Origin: Saksenaea vasiformis B4078
Taxonomy: Eukaryota > Mucoromycota > Mucoromycetes > Mucorales > Saksenaeaceae
Direction: 5' to 3'
NCBI GenBank assembly: GCA_000697055.1
Contig: JNDT01001000.1
Coordinates: 1 to 23,336, forward strand
Length of the DNA stretch: 23,336 bases
Shown here: piece by piece, positions 10,912 through 21,795 of the stretch
Numbering within the stretch: the stretch's first letter is position 1
Layout: every line of letters begins with the position of its first letter
Program-made: the position numbers and the translations under genes
The notes under the pieces: model-generated
The model's input: the letters and a program-made list of their open reading frames with translations, nothing else
Databases searched by the model: none
What the model was told of the DNA's origin: nothing

Positions 10912-12688
10912 CTAGCTGGACACACCGACTTTTCCATATGATCGTGCCAGAAGCAGCTCTTCAACACGGTTTCCATAGTCTTTGTCAGCTCTTTTAAAAT
11001 GAGCCACTTGACGTTCTTGCACCGTTGGTCTAGCTCCCTTTAGATGATCAGCAATATTATGAACTAAGCGATTCTTCTCTTCTTCCGATAGCAGGCGGTA
11101 CAAGTTACCCGCCTGAACGAAGTCATCATCTGTCAATCTGTATGTGAATCGACCTGTATAGCCTTCTACTGGTTCAGGAGTGAAGGTTGTGCTAGCTGCG
11201 TTTGTTTGAGCCGGACCATGCAAAGAGTTAGGTTCATAGTTCGGGAGAGAACCTCCATTGTCTGTCACATTCATTGGTCCGTCGCGTTGATATGTCGCAG
11301 ATGATAGTGGGCGGTTGATCGGAATTTGAGCAAAATTGGCCCCAAGACGATGGCGGTGTGCATCCGGATAAGAGAACAGACGACCTTGCAGTACTCGGTC
11401 TGGCGAAGGCTCAATGCCAGGTACCATGTTTGAGGGAGAGAAGGCAGCTTGTTCGGTTTCTGCAAAGTAGTTGGCAGGGTTTCGATTCAACACCATCTTG
11501 CCAACAGGGATGAGAGGATAATCCTACACGATATATTATTGAGTCTTTTTTTGTTTCTTCTGTTTTGCAAAGCCATTTTGTGCTAACCTTCTGAGGCCAA
11601 ACTTTGGTTAGATCAAACGGATTCCAGCGGTAAGTCTTGACATCTTTTGGTTCCATTACTTGAATATACACAGACCATGATGGAAAGTCGTCTCGATGAA
11701 TGGCATTAAAAAGATCACGCGTTCCATAGTCAGGATCTTCGCTCATTGCTCTCTTTTGCTTTTCGGCTGTTAAGTTTTTAATGCCTTGATCTGTCTTGAA
11801 ATGCCACTTGACGAACTTGTAGTCCCCTTTGTCGTTCACGAGTTTGAGTGCATGCGATGAAAAGCCGTGCATATGACGGAATCCGTCGGGCGTGCCACGG
11901 TCAGAAAACAAGATAGTGACTTGATGGATTGATTCGGGCACAAGAGACAAGAAGTCCCAAAAAGCGTCTGGATCAGGTAGATTGGATTGCGGGTTTCGTT
12001 TCTGTGAATGAATAAAGTCTTTTTTTTTTTGAGACGTATCAGAAAGGAACACGAAACGAAAAAAAGCTCCTGTTTGTTACCTGGAAACTTTCCAGGATCG
12101 CGGATAAAGAAGATGGGCGTGTTGTTTCCAACCATATCCCAGTTGCCTTCTTCTGTGTAGAACTTGACCGCAAAGCCGCGCGGATCGCGTACGACGTCTG
12201 GGCTGCCTCTTTCTAGCCCGACAGTCGAGAAACGGGCAAAAATCGGTGTTTTCTTGCCCACTTTGTTGAGGAATTTGGCCTTGGTCAGATGAGTTATGTC
12301 ATGAGTCACCTCTAACAATCGACTAGATTATGACAAAGCTTTCAAGGTTCTTTTGTCGGCCTACCAAAATAGCCATGGGCGCCAGCTCCTTTGGCATGCA
12401 CAACGCGTTCTGGAATACGTTCCCTATCAAAATGGGCTAATAAAAGACTTAAAGGGTTAAAGGGTAATTCTAGATAAGTTTTTGATTGTACCAAGCTTAT
12501 CGATAGTATGGAAATCTTGAATGAGGCTGTGAATGAATGACAAAGGATGCATTAATATATATTTTTTCACTGATTGATCCGCATCTCACGTACGCCGGGC
12601 CCCAATCACCGGCTGTCAACATCGTCTGGTTGTTGTCAACCGGATTGCCATTTGATGTGGTCAGAATAGAAGGATGAGGATGCGCCAT
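10912..12688 (-). CDS. Monofunctional haem catalase, small-subunit type
   Basis: Breaks hydrogen peroxide into water and oxygen. Six exons join in phase: 12594-12688, 12492-12526 (35 nt), 12365-12436, 12081-12311, 11588-12018 and 10912-11523, giving 491 aa, usual for small-subunit catalases. The active-site signature [18 protein letters not shown] contains the distal His57; the distal Asn130 lies in [12 protein letters not shown]; the proximal haem ligand Tyr340 lies in RLFSYPDAH. The spacings His-Asn (73) and His-Tyr (283) equal those of human catalase. The C-terminus ends VGVSS, which is not a canonical peroxisomal SKL signal, and no secretion signal is seen, so location is open. The stretch [16 protein letters not shown] departs from the usual AGESGSADTVRDPRG. 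A TATAAATA box lies about 40 nt upstream of the ATG. Ferritin is the next gene upstream on the same strand. Confidence 0.96.
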
Positions 12689-12727
12689 CGGTCAGCCTAG
12701 CGCTGACTGCCCAGTCCTCACAGACGC

Positions 12728-12735
12728 TATTTATA
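12728..12735 (-). promoter_or_regulatory. TATA box of the catalase gene
   Basis: TATAAATA on the minus strand lies 40 bp upstream of the catalase ATG. A CCAAT motif on the same strand lies about 30 bp further upstream (about 12765). This is a strong core promoter pattern, as expected of an inducible gene, but function is inferred from sequence only. Confidence 0.6.
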
Positions 12736-13281
12736 GTTCCCTATTATCTGGCGTTCCATCTTATTGGAGACCTTTTTGTTTCTAGTAGAACAACGGTTTC
12801 ACCTAACGAGGCGGATGAAAAAAGCTATACAATAAAAGGAAATAAAGTCAGAAACAAGAGACTATCTTTTTTATTTGGATTTTTGATTGATCATCAGTTT
12901 CTGTGAGAGGACACGAACCTAAATAAACTCAATAAAGGTAGAAGTTTCCCATCACAAGCTATCCTAAGTTTTTTGTGTGTCTCAACACATATTTAACGCG
13001 AGGAGAAACCCCTGTAAAGATATTCCGTGTGACAATTCATCAAAAGCAGCGCGATTTGAAAGACAGCAAGAACATTACGTAGAAACGAGCGAGTAAACCC
13101 ATGAATAGCTCGGTCGTATCGGTACATAGTGATGCAGAAATTGTAAGATAAAACGTAGTTTATTTCATTTTTGACTTTTTTTTTCAAATAGCAAGGGACA
13201 TGTGTTGCACCTAGACTCCCCAATACCGAGTTTCAACTTTGCTTGTGGCACCTTAACGTGCATATTTATTTGCATCATTCC
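12736..13281. promoter_or_regulatory. Upstream region of catalase and 3' flank of ferritin
   Basis: This gap separates the tandem ferritin and catalase genes. A minus-strand AATAAA (13265-13270) lies 12 nt after the ferritin stop and may serve as its poly(A) signal. One CCCCT motif, the yeast stress-response core, lies at 13009-13013. No coding frame was recognised. Confidence 0.45.
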
Positions 13282-14177
13282 CTAATTGGCACCTATGACT
13301 CGGCTACCCGCACCAGTACCATCATGATAAAGCTGTTGGTCCCAAAGGTAGACACCAAGACCTTAAAGAAAGAAGAAAAATAAGACATTCCATCCCATAT
13401 CAACTTTTCATTCTGGACTTTACCTTCGCCCACACGGTTCAACTGTGTAACCATATCGGCCAATGTCTTGATAGATTTGACTTGTTCTTCCAAGAACTTG
13501 CTCTCAATAAAGTCGCACATCTGAGGATCATTATTGTTATCACCCATCTTGTGCAGGTTAAGCAAGGATTTGTTGACATCTGAAAGAAAAAAAGTCAAAA
13601 TCAAATGGGAGAGGGTAGAGTGGTGTTACCTTTTTCCAATTGTAACGCTGCTTCAATGGCATTTTTGGCCGATTTCCAGTCGCTCTACGAAAAGAGTATT
13701 TAGAAAACAAAGAGATCGGATGACTTCCGAAACAAATCGATTTTTTTTTACCTCAGGTTGTTGGAGTGCACGAAGGATAACCTTCCCTCCTCTCATGTTA
13801 AGATAGTCTAAGGCGTTCAGTTAGTAACCATGATAGCATAATGTATGATGAGCTCAGTACCAATCAAATGCTGAGCATGTTCGCGTTCCTGCAAAACCAC
13901 AACCAGTAAGTTTTCAAATGACACGTTTTTGAAGATATTTCTTTTTACCTCATGAGCTTGTTCACGGAAGAATTTCTCAAGTCCTGAGAACAAAGAACGT
14001 CAGATAACGACAGAGAACCCAAAAAGGGGTTATCAAGATACCTGGCAGGGCAACGGTTGTGTGTTGTGCCCATGAAGCCATGGAGAGATAAACCTGGGAA
14101 GCTTGTAGTTCCGTGTTGATCTGTTGGTTAATGGCTTCTTCAGAGTTGGTAGCGAAGTTTTGCTTGGCAAGAGACAT
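13282..14177 (-). CDS. Ferritin, H-type, with complete ferroxidase centre
   Basis: Oxidises ferrous iron and stores it as mineral inside a 24-subunit shell. Seven short exons join in phase: 14042-14177, 13949-13983 (35 nt), 13861-13888 (28 nt), 13752-13807, 13630-13684, 13424-13579 and 13282-13361, giving 181 aa (human H chain is 183). All ferroxidase residues are present by alignment: Glu23, Tyr30, Glu57, Glu58, His61, Glu102 and Gln136. Family blocks are clear: [41 protein letters not shown] and LEEQVKSIK. There is no N-terminal targeting peptide, so a cytosolic shell is likely. The tail after [10 protein letters not shown] is Gly/Ser-rich. The start follows an A/T-rich leader with a long homopolymer run, and a TATA motif lies 71 nt upstream. 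Confidence 0.97.
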
Positions 14178-14624
14178 GATTTTTTCTTTTTTTTTTTTTT
14201 ACAATGAGAAAGGAAGTTGTATAAAAATCTGCTAATAAGTTGAAGGTCTTATATACTCTTTTTGATTGTCTTTATTTGTTTACCCACGGTGCGAGGAATT
14301 ACGGAAGTAGAGGGACCCGAGCAAAAAAAAAAAAAAAAAGGGGAAAAAGGGTTGCGCTCTGGTATTTTTTTCATTACTTTGGGGCCTGCATATGTTTCAC
14401 ACCTTTTGGTTGTTTTAGCATTGTTGTGTGTCAAATGGTACGTGTGACCAATTGAAATGATACTACGTTATCGCCATATGGTGGCTTAGTTATAATCTTT
14501 CATGCGTCTTTAACGATTTTTGTCATTAACAAGGTACAAACAGGTATCTTTCTTATCGTAACCGTAGCAAAATCCTTCCTCCCAAAATAAGAAAAAGAAA
14601 AATATGCAATCTCAACAATCATTA
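14178..14624. promoter_or_regulatory. Upstream region of ferritin
   Basis: A TATATAAG motif on the minus strand (14248-14255) lies about 71 bp before the ferritin ATG. A 17-A homopolymer lies at 14323-14339. The far end is the 3' flank of the Zds-family gene. The 61-71 codon frames here contain lysine runs from the poly(A) tract and are not genes. No animal-type iron-responsive hairpin is evident. Confidence 0.5.
14323..14339. repeat. A17 homopolymer
   Basis: Seventeen consecutive A in the ferritin upstream region, prone to length change and to sequencing error. Confidence 0.9.
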
Positions 14625-17187
14625 TTAACGTTTGTCTTTTCTATACATAGCCAAGGGTAAATCATCCTCGTCTTTCTGTCGCATAGTATGTGTATTTGCC
14701 GTTTTGTTCGCCGTCTCGGGTCTTTTTTTTGGGACAGTTCGTGTTTTGCTGGTAGTTTTCTTCTCATAGATTTCATCGTCCGAACTATCACTTTCATCTA
14801 CATCATTGGCTTCCTCATCCTCATCCGATTCGTCATCATCAAGACTGCTTCGACGAGGATCCATACCGTTGGTATATTTGGCCTTTGAACCAGATTGAGG
14901 ACGAAGATAGTTCTCAGGAATAACAAAGCCGGTGGACTCCCGCGACCCACCCATGTATTGCTGCAGAAGTGCGCCACTGTCCTTACTTTTACCTTGCCCT
15001 TTTTGTTGTTGTTGTTGCTGCTGTTGACCAGCAGGATTTGACCGGCCTTGCTGTGGCCGATCTTTGCGTACAAGCCGTTTCTTTTTCTTACTAGCTGCTA
15101 CAACCATTCGCGCATTCTTATGTTGCATCATATCATGCGCAGAATCTCCACTTGCATTTCCCTGCTGTGGTTGCTGTGCACTGATGATTGACAGATACCA
15201 GAACATTAAATTAGAAATCAGCACTTGTTCCTGCAACGGCCTTCGGGGATTAGCGAGCTTGACGTGTGACATGCGGTAAATGGCTCTTTCCACGTGGATA
15301 GGAAGTCGATTTTGATTGATCCTGTTCAACTGGAAATCTTTGGGAGGAATGGGTGTATTGGAAGATGGGTCGGTGGAGGAAGCGGAGGAAGAAGAAGATG
15401 TAGATGATTTACTGGTAGATGATTTTCGGGAAAATAAAGAGGATAAAGCAAAACGTTTGTTCCCGCCAACCGCTTCTGTTGTTGTGGAAGAGCTTTTGGT
15501 GGTGGTGGTTGTTTCTCCCGTCGGCACTTTCTCCATTTCATCACTGGGCGGTCGTGCTTCATGCTTATGCTCTGTTTTCGACTTCTTCGATTTTTCGTCT
15601 GACCAGAAAGCCCAAGACCATGTTGACTTGCGCTCAGATCGACCAGGCACAGCTGAAGTTGTATTTGAACGGGTCAATCTCCGGTTATTTTCTTTCTCAT
15701 CCTCATCCTCCCGACCGACCGACAATGCCTGCACTTCGGCCGTTGCAGGCTCGGGTGGCTCAGCTGGCGGTGGCTCCACTATGTTTTCACATACTGGCAC
15801 CTTCTCTTCTTCTTCGATAACCGCCTTCTCCGGTTCCTCAAGTAAAACAGGACCGTCCATTAATGTCACTCCTCCTTCTGGTACTGTCTCACAACGTTCA
15901 ACGGGAAGTGGGGGATAAGCCGAAGTGCTCTGTCGATAATTTCGCCAGCGTCCCTTTGCATTTGCTTGGTCAAACGTAGTTGACGAGGATGAAGATAATG
16001 ATAATGATGTGGATGATGATGCTAGTGATGAATTTCGCTGGAATTTGGTGCGTGCACCTCTCCGAAAAAGTGGTCGATCGGCTTTGGGTACCAATATCGG
16101 TGACTCATCCAGCGACGTCGAGTTTCTGTCAAAAACAAGGAAATTCGGGATTTCTGTTTGATCTATGCGTCACCGGCGGTTAATACACACATACCACAGA
16201 ATTGCACTCATGTACGCGTAGCCACAGATACACACACACGCACGCGCTCACTCACTCACTCAGTCAGACGCTCACCGACCCTCTGATTCAGACACAAACA
16301 CTAAACAGCCCCCCCAATACACAAACAAGAAAATTGCTATTGTATTACTCACCTCTTATACTAGGAAGTTGCAAACTGACGCTTCTCCTTAATCTTGCTT
16401 TTCGTTCAGATGTCTCTTCACCATCCGTCCCTGTTGCGCGTCCAACCGAATTACGACGGAACGTCTGGTTTTCCAGCGCTTCCAATGCGGTCTGCCTGTC
16501 CGACAATATATCTTTCCCATGTTCTGTGCTCTCTTCTTCTTGATCCTGATCTTCAGGCGTAAACGAAACGGATAGAATCGATTTTCGTCTCCGGACGCGT
16601 GATCTTTGTCTGTTGGCCAACCCGTGTGTCCGAACATACTTTTCAAATTCACCTGGTGCTATCTCCGGATGTTGAGATGCCGGTACCCTGTGATACTTTG
16701 TCGTCAGAGCCAGCCTATTTAGCACCCTCAGCAAAATTGCTTACCAAAATAAGTGCGAAGGGTTGGCTGTTGAAATGCTAATAACTTCTTTCCTCGGTTT
16801 GCCGACTGATATCTCGTCCAGCAAGGAAGGCGGCAAAGAAAGCGCACGTGAGAGTCCAGCGGTCGTCAATGGGCTCACTGGCGATTCTTCTTCTTCCGTG
16901 GTTAAATCATCCGTATCAATCTTCAGTCCCGGCCATGGTTGCAGGGAAGCGGACGGAGTAGATGCGTTTTGGGTGAAATCGGAAACTTGGGAATGCAGTT
17001 CAGGGCGTGTTTCGAGTTCCGAGATGATCTTAAGTGAAGGGAATGGAGAGTCATCTTTGGTAGTTTCATCGATGGAAGGTGGAGTTGTAGGTTTCTGGCC
17101 GTTGTTGAAGAATAGGATGGGATTACCATCTTTTTCATCTTTCTCTGGCGTGACTGATGGGTAGAGTGCTTGCGTAGAATTGCTCAT
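14625..17187 (-). CDS. Zds1/Zds2-family regulator
   Basis: In yeast, Zds proteins bind PP2A-Cdc55, help activate Cdc14 at mitotic exit and affect polarity. Three exons join in phase: 16745-17187, 16353-16687 and 14625-16162, giving 771 aa. Near the N-terminus a conserved block spans the first junction (LFWVPASQHPEIAPGEFEKY, about 146-165). A second spans the second junction (RDQTEIPNF, then SPILVPKADRPLFRRGARTK). Most of the protein is disordered: Ser, Glu and Pro-rich tracts, a poly-Gln run (near 15005-15030) and an acidic stretch near the C-terminus. The diagnostic Zds C-terminal domain is at about 545-585 (RLPIHVERAIYRMSHVKLAN, LISNLMFWYLS). The ATG at 17187 is the first in the frame. The acceptor at 16163 was chosen over a nearer CAG because only it keeps the frame. 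The last intron is long (190 nt) and repeat-rich. Confidence 0.9.
16229..16265. repeat. CA and CACT simple repeats inside an intron
   Basis: A CA/CG dinucleotide run passes into CACT tetranucleotide units. It lies in the 190-nt intron of the Zds-family gene and explains that intron's unusual length. Confidence 0.85.
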
Positions 17188-17869
17188 TGAGAATGCGACG
17201 AGCAAAGAAGGGCGTTCTCTTCTTTCCGCGATTAGTTAGTGCTGCAAACAATGGTATCTAAATGCGCATAGAATGGAGTGAGTGAGGTTATTTCGCGGTG
17301 TTTGATAATCAGGGGAGTCAACGGGGTTTTCTTGCTGTGTCACCGTTGAAGGACTTGATTCGCTCTGGTGACAGCTGCAAGTAGCAAGATGTAACCCAAA
17401 ACAGATACAGAAGAAAAGAAAGAAAGCAGATTCTGTACGGGCAGACACTGTAGTACTGCTCTCGTGTTGAATAAGGGCTCTGTATGTCTTGTTGCACATC
17501 TTTGGATAGGAAAGGTAATTTCGAAACATTAGTTTGTCATTGACCCCCAATCCCTTCTATCTATATCGCTTCTAAACATAGAATACACCTGAATCGAGGT
17601 TCCTGTTTTATGAAAGAGCGGACTCCGAGTCTTTCGGTGTTATTGAAGATCACTCACTCACTCAATTCAAACAAAATCCAATACCATCTCGTAGTTACAG
17701 ACGGCGTCTCAATTCGTCGTAGAAAAACAAATTACATCATATGACGAGTGGGTTGATGAAGAACATAAAACTGTTACAAACAGATTTAGGTAAGAGTCAA
17801 AGCTGGATTACGTACGTTCTCTTGGCGTTGCTTACACCAAATTGAAACCATCGCGGGTCCCGCGTTCGT
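17188..17869. promoter_or_regulatory. Upstream region of the Zds-family gene
   Basis: This stretch lies between the Zds-family ATG and the mobile-element remnants. A 104-codon minus-strand frame (17236-17550) is Ser/Thr-rich with no family motif and ends before the Zds start; I read it as leader or promoter DNA. A short CACT repeat lies near 17651-17662. Confidence 0.4.
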
Positions 17870-18480
17870 AACAGCGTGTTCACATTGGACGACAAAACAC
17901 ATCGGTCCATCCGTGGCCATCCTATATGAATTGGGTAATAAAAAGCATGCTTTTGTTGGTATTTATATCGCGACTTCAGATCATTTTTACAGCTTGTATA
18001 ATATCAGCAGATGAACTATGATATGCATGCTTCCTGTGTTGCAGTCGCGACAAATCGTTGGGGTGCTTCGAATGGAATAGTAGAATTTACCATCTATGTC
18101 TTGGAAGTCTGAGATTCGTCGATCTTCCTTCAGCAACGCCTCCTCACAGGTCGCTCACGTCTTCCAAATAATCCAGAACTTGTTGGCTGCCGTCTTTTGA
18201 TGACCCCTAACAAGGCTGGACTTTTCCTAAAAATCCCTGCCCCAAACACGAGCAAGGGAATAGTAATAGCGCTGCTAAGGATTTGTTTTACGCGGTCATC
18301 ACCTTTTTTCCCGAAGGAAGAGTGTAAGCATATACGGCCAATACTGATTGTCTGGGAACACCACCGTCCGTGTACCTGAAGATTAACATCCAGTTTTCCT
18401 TTCATTATCAGATGCCCCGCTCGTATATCTGTTTAAGGACCCTCCAGCTTTTAGGCCGTTATTTTTGTACCTGCTGATTA
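17870..18480 (-). pseudogene. Decayed TnpB/Fanzor-like nuclease, C-terminal part
   Basis: Translated pieces in shifting minus-strand frames match, in order, the C-terminal half of TnpB/Fanzor RNA-guided nucleases as found in Mucoromycota elements. They are PLLVFGAGIF (about 18225-18255), IDESQTSKT just before a zinc-ribbon position (about 18098-18123), a lone ICRDC Cys pair, SRDINTNKSMLFI at the RuvC-III position (about 17935-17974), and DGHGWTDVFCRP (about 17890-17925). At least three stops and several frame changes interrupt it. No N-terminal half is recognisable upstream. The family match rests on motif order by eye and is not certain. It lies beside a decayed MULE in the same orientation, which marks this as a region that collects insertions. 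Confidence 0.5.
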
Positions 18481-19612
18481 AAACGGGAAGTATAGAAGTG
18501 CTTTGGAATTCAGATTTGCGGTCTGGTGAGTTCCCATCCAATAGTCAAAGCTTGTGCTTGCTGCGTCTGTATCAGTGAGTGAGGACTAGCACTGTGGTAC
18601 ATTGTACTACCTTCTTGTATTAGCCTAGCCGCTTCAGAATATTATCGTGCTACAATTCAACAATTCAGATAAACGTAATGGAGGATTCCTTTCAGCAGCG
18701 GATCGGAAGGTACGCTCATTGGCATTTTGTGTCATCAATTTTGCGGACGCCGGCGACTCTAGCTGAACTTATCAATCAAAGATCGTGTGATATCTGGCTT
18801 CTAGAAAGAACGTAAAAGAAAGGACGCAAGGACCTAAAAAGTCTTGATGCTAAAGAAAAATAAGTGAAGAAGACGATAGATAGTCTACTCAGTAGTGTGC
18901 TTAATTTTTCGAAAGTTCATGTAACCCTCACAGACCAAGTCTATTCAACAATGGCTTATATAATGAATATTCGTGTACGACCATAGTCATATTGACATTG
19001 GAGTGCGCTTAGCTGCAACGCATATGCAAGTGCCCTGATTGGTCCGGATACGTCAAGTACTCATTTGATCGGAGCGGAACAAGACAGTAATTGCTGGATA
19101 TTGAATCACCGCTAAAGAGTACGCTCTATGGAGATCAGATCTGGGATACGGCAGATCGAGATTCGAGTTCATTATATGCATTCTGTAAAAGAGTTTGGTA
19201 GTATTGTCTAATTACAGATGTACAGTTGATGTGTGTGACTGAATATCACAAGATGGATTTAAAGCTTGATCTTGATATACTGAGAAGCTCTACATTGGAA
19301 TTCTCAACAACTCAGCTGTATATGTGTATTTTCGGGCGAGTTTTAGTTTGTAGAATATGAAAACCTGTATGCCCAAATTCCTTTCGAAAAGAAATCCTTA
19401 ATTGGATAATGCCCTGGAAGGGATCTTATTGCTCGGGTATGTTATCTCACATGCTATCCACGTAGATCGTTTGTCACTTCGATACACACACTCCAAAGAA
19501 TTCGCCGATTGTAGAGATGCTTGTACATGTTTGTTGCTTTTTTCATCTATGATTAATCAAAAGATGTAGTTACAGAGGTTTGTGTGCGCGCGGTACGTCA
19601 TAACCGCACGAT
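18481..19612. other. Noncoding DNA between two mobile-element remnants
   Basis: No frame of useful length and no recognisable motif. It probably consists of the decayed N-terminal part of the TnpB/Fanzor-like element and the 3' end of the MULE. Just beyond the MULE frame, minus-strand codons reading HINFFIPQESE (about 19640-19690) may be the decayed MULE C-terminus. Confidence 0.4.
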
Positions 19613-21539
19613 TCAAAGATCTTTCAGTACGTAGGATAGATGAAGATAGAGATTTCGCTTTCTTGTGGAATAAAAAAATTGATATGCTCCTATTCTACCA
19701 ATGCCTGAAAGCTGTAGGAGATGTTTGCACATTAAGAAACTGTTACGGACATAACCTGGATAGCCACACATCCAGGATGAGACCAAAGGGCTGTAAAGGG
19801 TCAAATTACCAGAGTCCCGGTGAGTCCATGCAAGTTTATTCCATCCTTGTATAAATTGCTGCTCCCATCTAGTTGTCCCTCGACGATGAACTACATCTCG
19901 GTTGGACTTGTACTGCGGATCAGGAAAGTGTCGTTCCACGATAACACACACTAGTAGGTTCAAACTTGCGCGATGGAAACGGTACAAGTGGTTTCTTTTC
20001 AGAACTTTCCAGTGGGCCTCAATGAACATCGTAGTCTTTCCAGCTGGGATCTTGTCACTAATTGAACTATGTGCCCATTGCACCCGGACATTCCGCTTGT
20101 ACCGTTGCCTATACAGGTACGCCCATGCGTCAGACAAGCCGCGTTGATTGCAGTAATTGTACATTTCTTCAGCAGAGGATATCTGTGGTAATGCATGGTC
20201 ATCATACGAATTATCGCTCGGCAGTGAGTTTGTATACAGGTTACTCCACTTCGCAGTACTGATGATGGTCGGAATTGTAGCGACACAAAGCTGAATTCCT
20301 CTTGAGCTTGCATTGCGTTATAAATCAGTTCTTGCGGCCGCTGAGTGGAAAGCTTTCTATCCACAGCACACTGCATATTCCAGAGGCATGAACGAAATTG
20401 GCGACCGTTCCAAGTAGATTCGATCGCATATATTTGTGCCTGATCTTTGTCAGAAAACACAAACTTTGGTATGAAATCTTGATCCTTTAGTTGACGTAAG
20501 AACGCGCTTATCATTGCGGTTTTGGCATGATCAAGTTGTTGGTCTGCAAGTCGAGTGTCGAATAGTAAATATGCAATGGATGCCAACGCCACTCACGTTC
20601 CCAACAATCCCAAACAGTTCACATCTTAGTCTGTTTGTCTTATAGCTAGAATCTATGTGAAACTCTTCAACATATGGACACTGCGAGAGCGAGGTAAATA
20701 AAGGCGTGCTGAATCCAAATACAGTGATTTCGCTGTCTTCAGACCAATATAGCTAGTTTATTTTTTTCTACTTGGCATACTATAGTATGTGTGGTACCAG
20801 CTGCCTGTAATAAACAGAAGCTATTTCTAAATGACGCTTACCTCTTTGAATCCCTTCGGATTGTAATTTTCTACTAGCAAACATGCTGAGAAGACCTCAT
20901 TACTGTGAAGCTGGTATGACAGTCTGAACGTCTCACTCCACTGGTAGTAGATCTGGCCGGAGTTAATGCTGGACCCAGGGAAACGCTCAATCACTGAATG
21001 ATACGACAACGAAGCGTCCCTAGATCGTGTGTTACTGGATCATTTATTCACCGATCTCGCTGGCTAGACTAGCGCGCTCAACAGGCTCGAAAAATGGGTG
21101 CGTGGTACAGTATGTTATATTCGAATGAATACAAAGGTTTCCATAGTCGATAAGGTTCTTGATGTATCCGTCATAATTCTACGTTGCTAATCATCGCTGT
21201 AGCGCAATCCTTCCCTCCTCCTTAGGGACCTGATGCTGCGTAGATCCAGGTTGTACGCAGTATGACTTCAAGCGAAGAGCTTGAACCGTCGTCACGTAGT
21301 AACAGCAGCCATCGAATTGTTCAACGGCAGCAACTATTTCTTGCCATTTATTTGTCTATTGAGAGAACTGACGGTTCCAAGAAAATACGCTCGTTAAAGT
21401 AGCAGTTGCCAGCATGTTCATCGTCTGCGCCATCGTTGCGAGCGGTAATGATCAGTTTAGCTCGGCCAAAAAATAGGTTCATGCTAGTGAGATATAGTCT
21501 TTTAGCGTCTGGCGATCGCGACACGTATAACGGGTCTTT
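19613..21539 (-). pseudogene. Decayed Mutator-like (MULE) transposase
   Basis: Seven consecutive minus-strand fragments, in at least three frames, follow the order of a MULE transposase: about 21351-21539, 21194-21355, 21046-21180, 20827-21009, 20582-20741, 20200-20578 and 19613-20164. The DDE catalytic positions are visible: Asp in IDSSYKTN (about 20632-20655), Asp in VFSDKDQA (about 20439-20460) and Glu in FIEAHWKVLK (about 20000-20028). The C-terminal SWIM zinc finger reads WMCGYPGY and FLMCKHL, so the CxCxnCxH pattern has lost its second Cys to Tyr. Stops after LSIDK, IALQR and ASEIGE, and frameshifts near 20580 and 20190, make it inactive. An intron may lie between fragments four and five (GTAAGC near 20835). 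Terminal inverted repeats and target duplications were not found with confidence. The element comes within about 260 bp of the splicing-factor start. Confidence 0.8.
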
Positions 21540-21795
21540 AATGACCGCCAGTTTCTTGCAGTAAATAGCCGACTATGCTTGTGGTATTGGGAAGTTGAAC
21601 AGCAGTAGGTAAACACGAAAAATCTGAAACTCGCGTTTCAGGGCCCAAAGGAATCAAAAACTGAAAAACACACGTGATGAACGGGTATACATTTACCCTT
21701 TCGGTTGCTGTGTTTGCTGTAAGATGACTGCTGTCGAAAACCCCCAAAATTCGCTCGTTTATTCTTCCCACCAAAAAAAATAGCTGCACAAAAAC

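Noticed and set aside
17236..17550. 104-codon minus-strand frame just upstream of the Zds-family gene
   Set aside because: Ser/Thr-rich without motifs and located where the leader and promoter of that gene must be.
18301..18370. ACGGCCAATACTGATTG resembling the start of 5S rRNA
   Set aside because: The similarity ends after a few bases and the internal control region is absent.
19336..21634. Possible inverted terminal repeats of the MULE: GCGAGTTTTAG at 19336-19346 and GCGAGTTTCAG on the minus strand at 21624-21634
   Set aside because: Ten of eleven bases match in the right orientation, but the flanks do not match and no target duplication is seen, so chance cannot be excluded.
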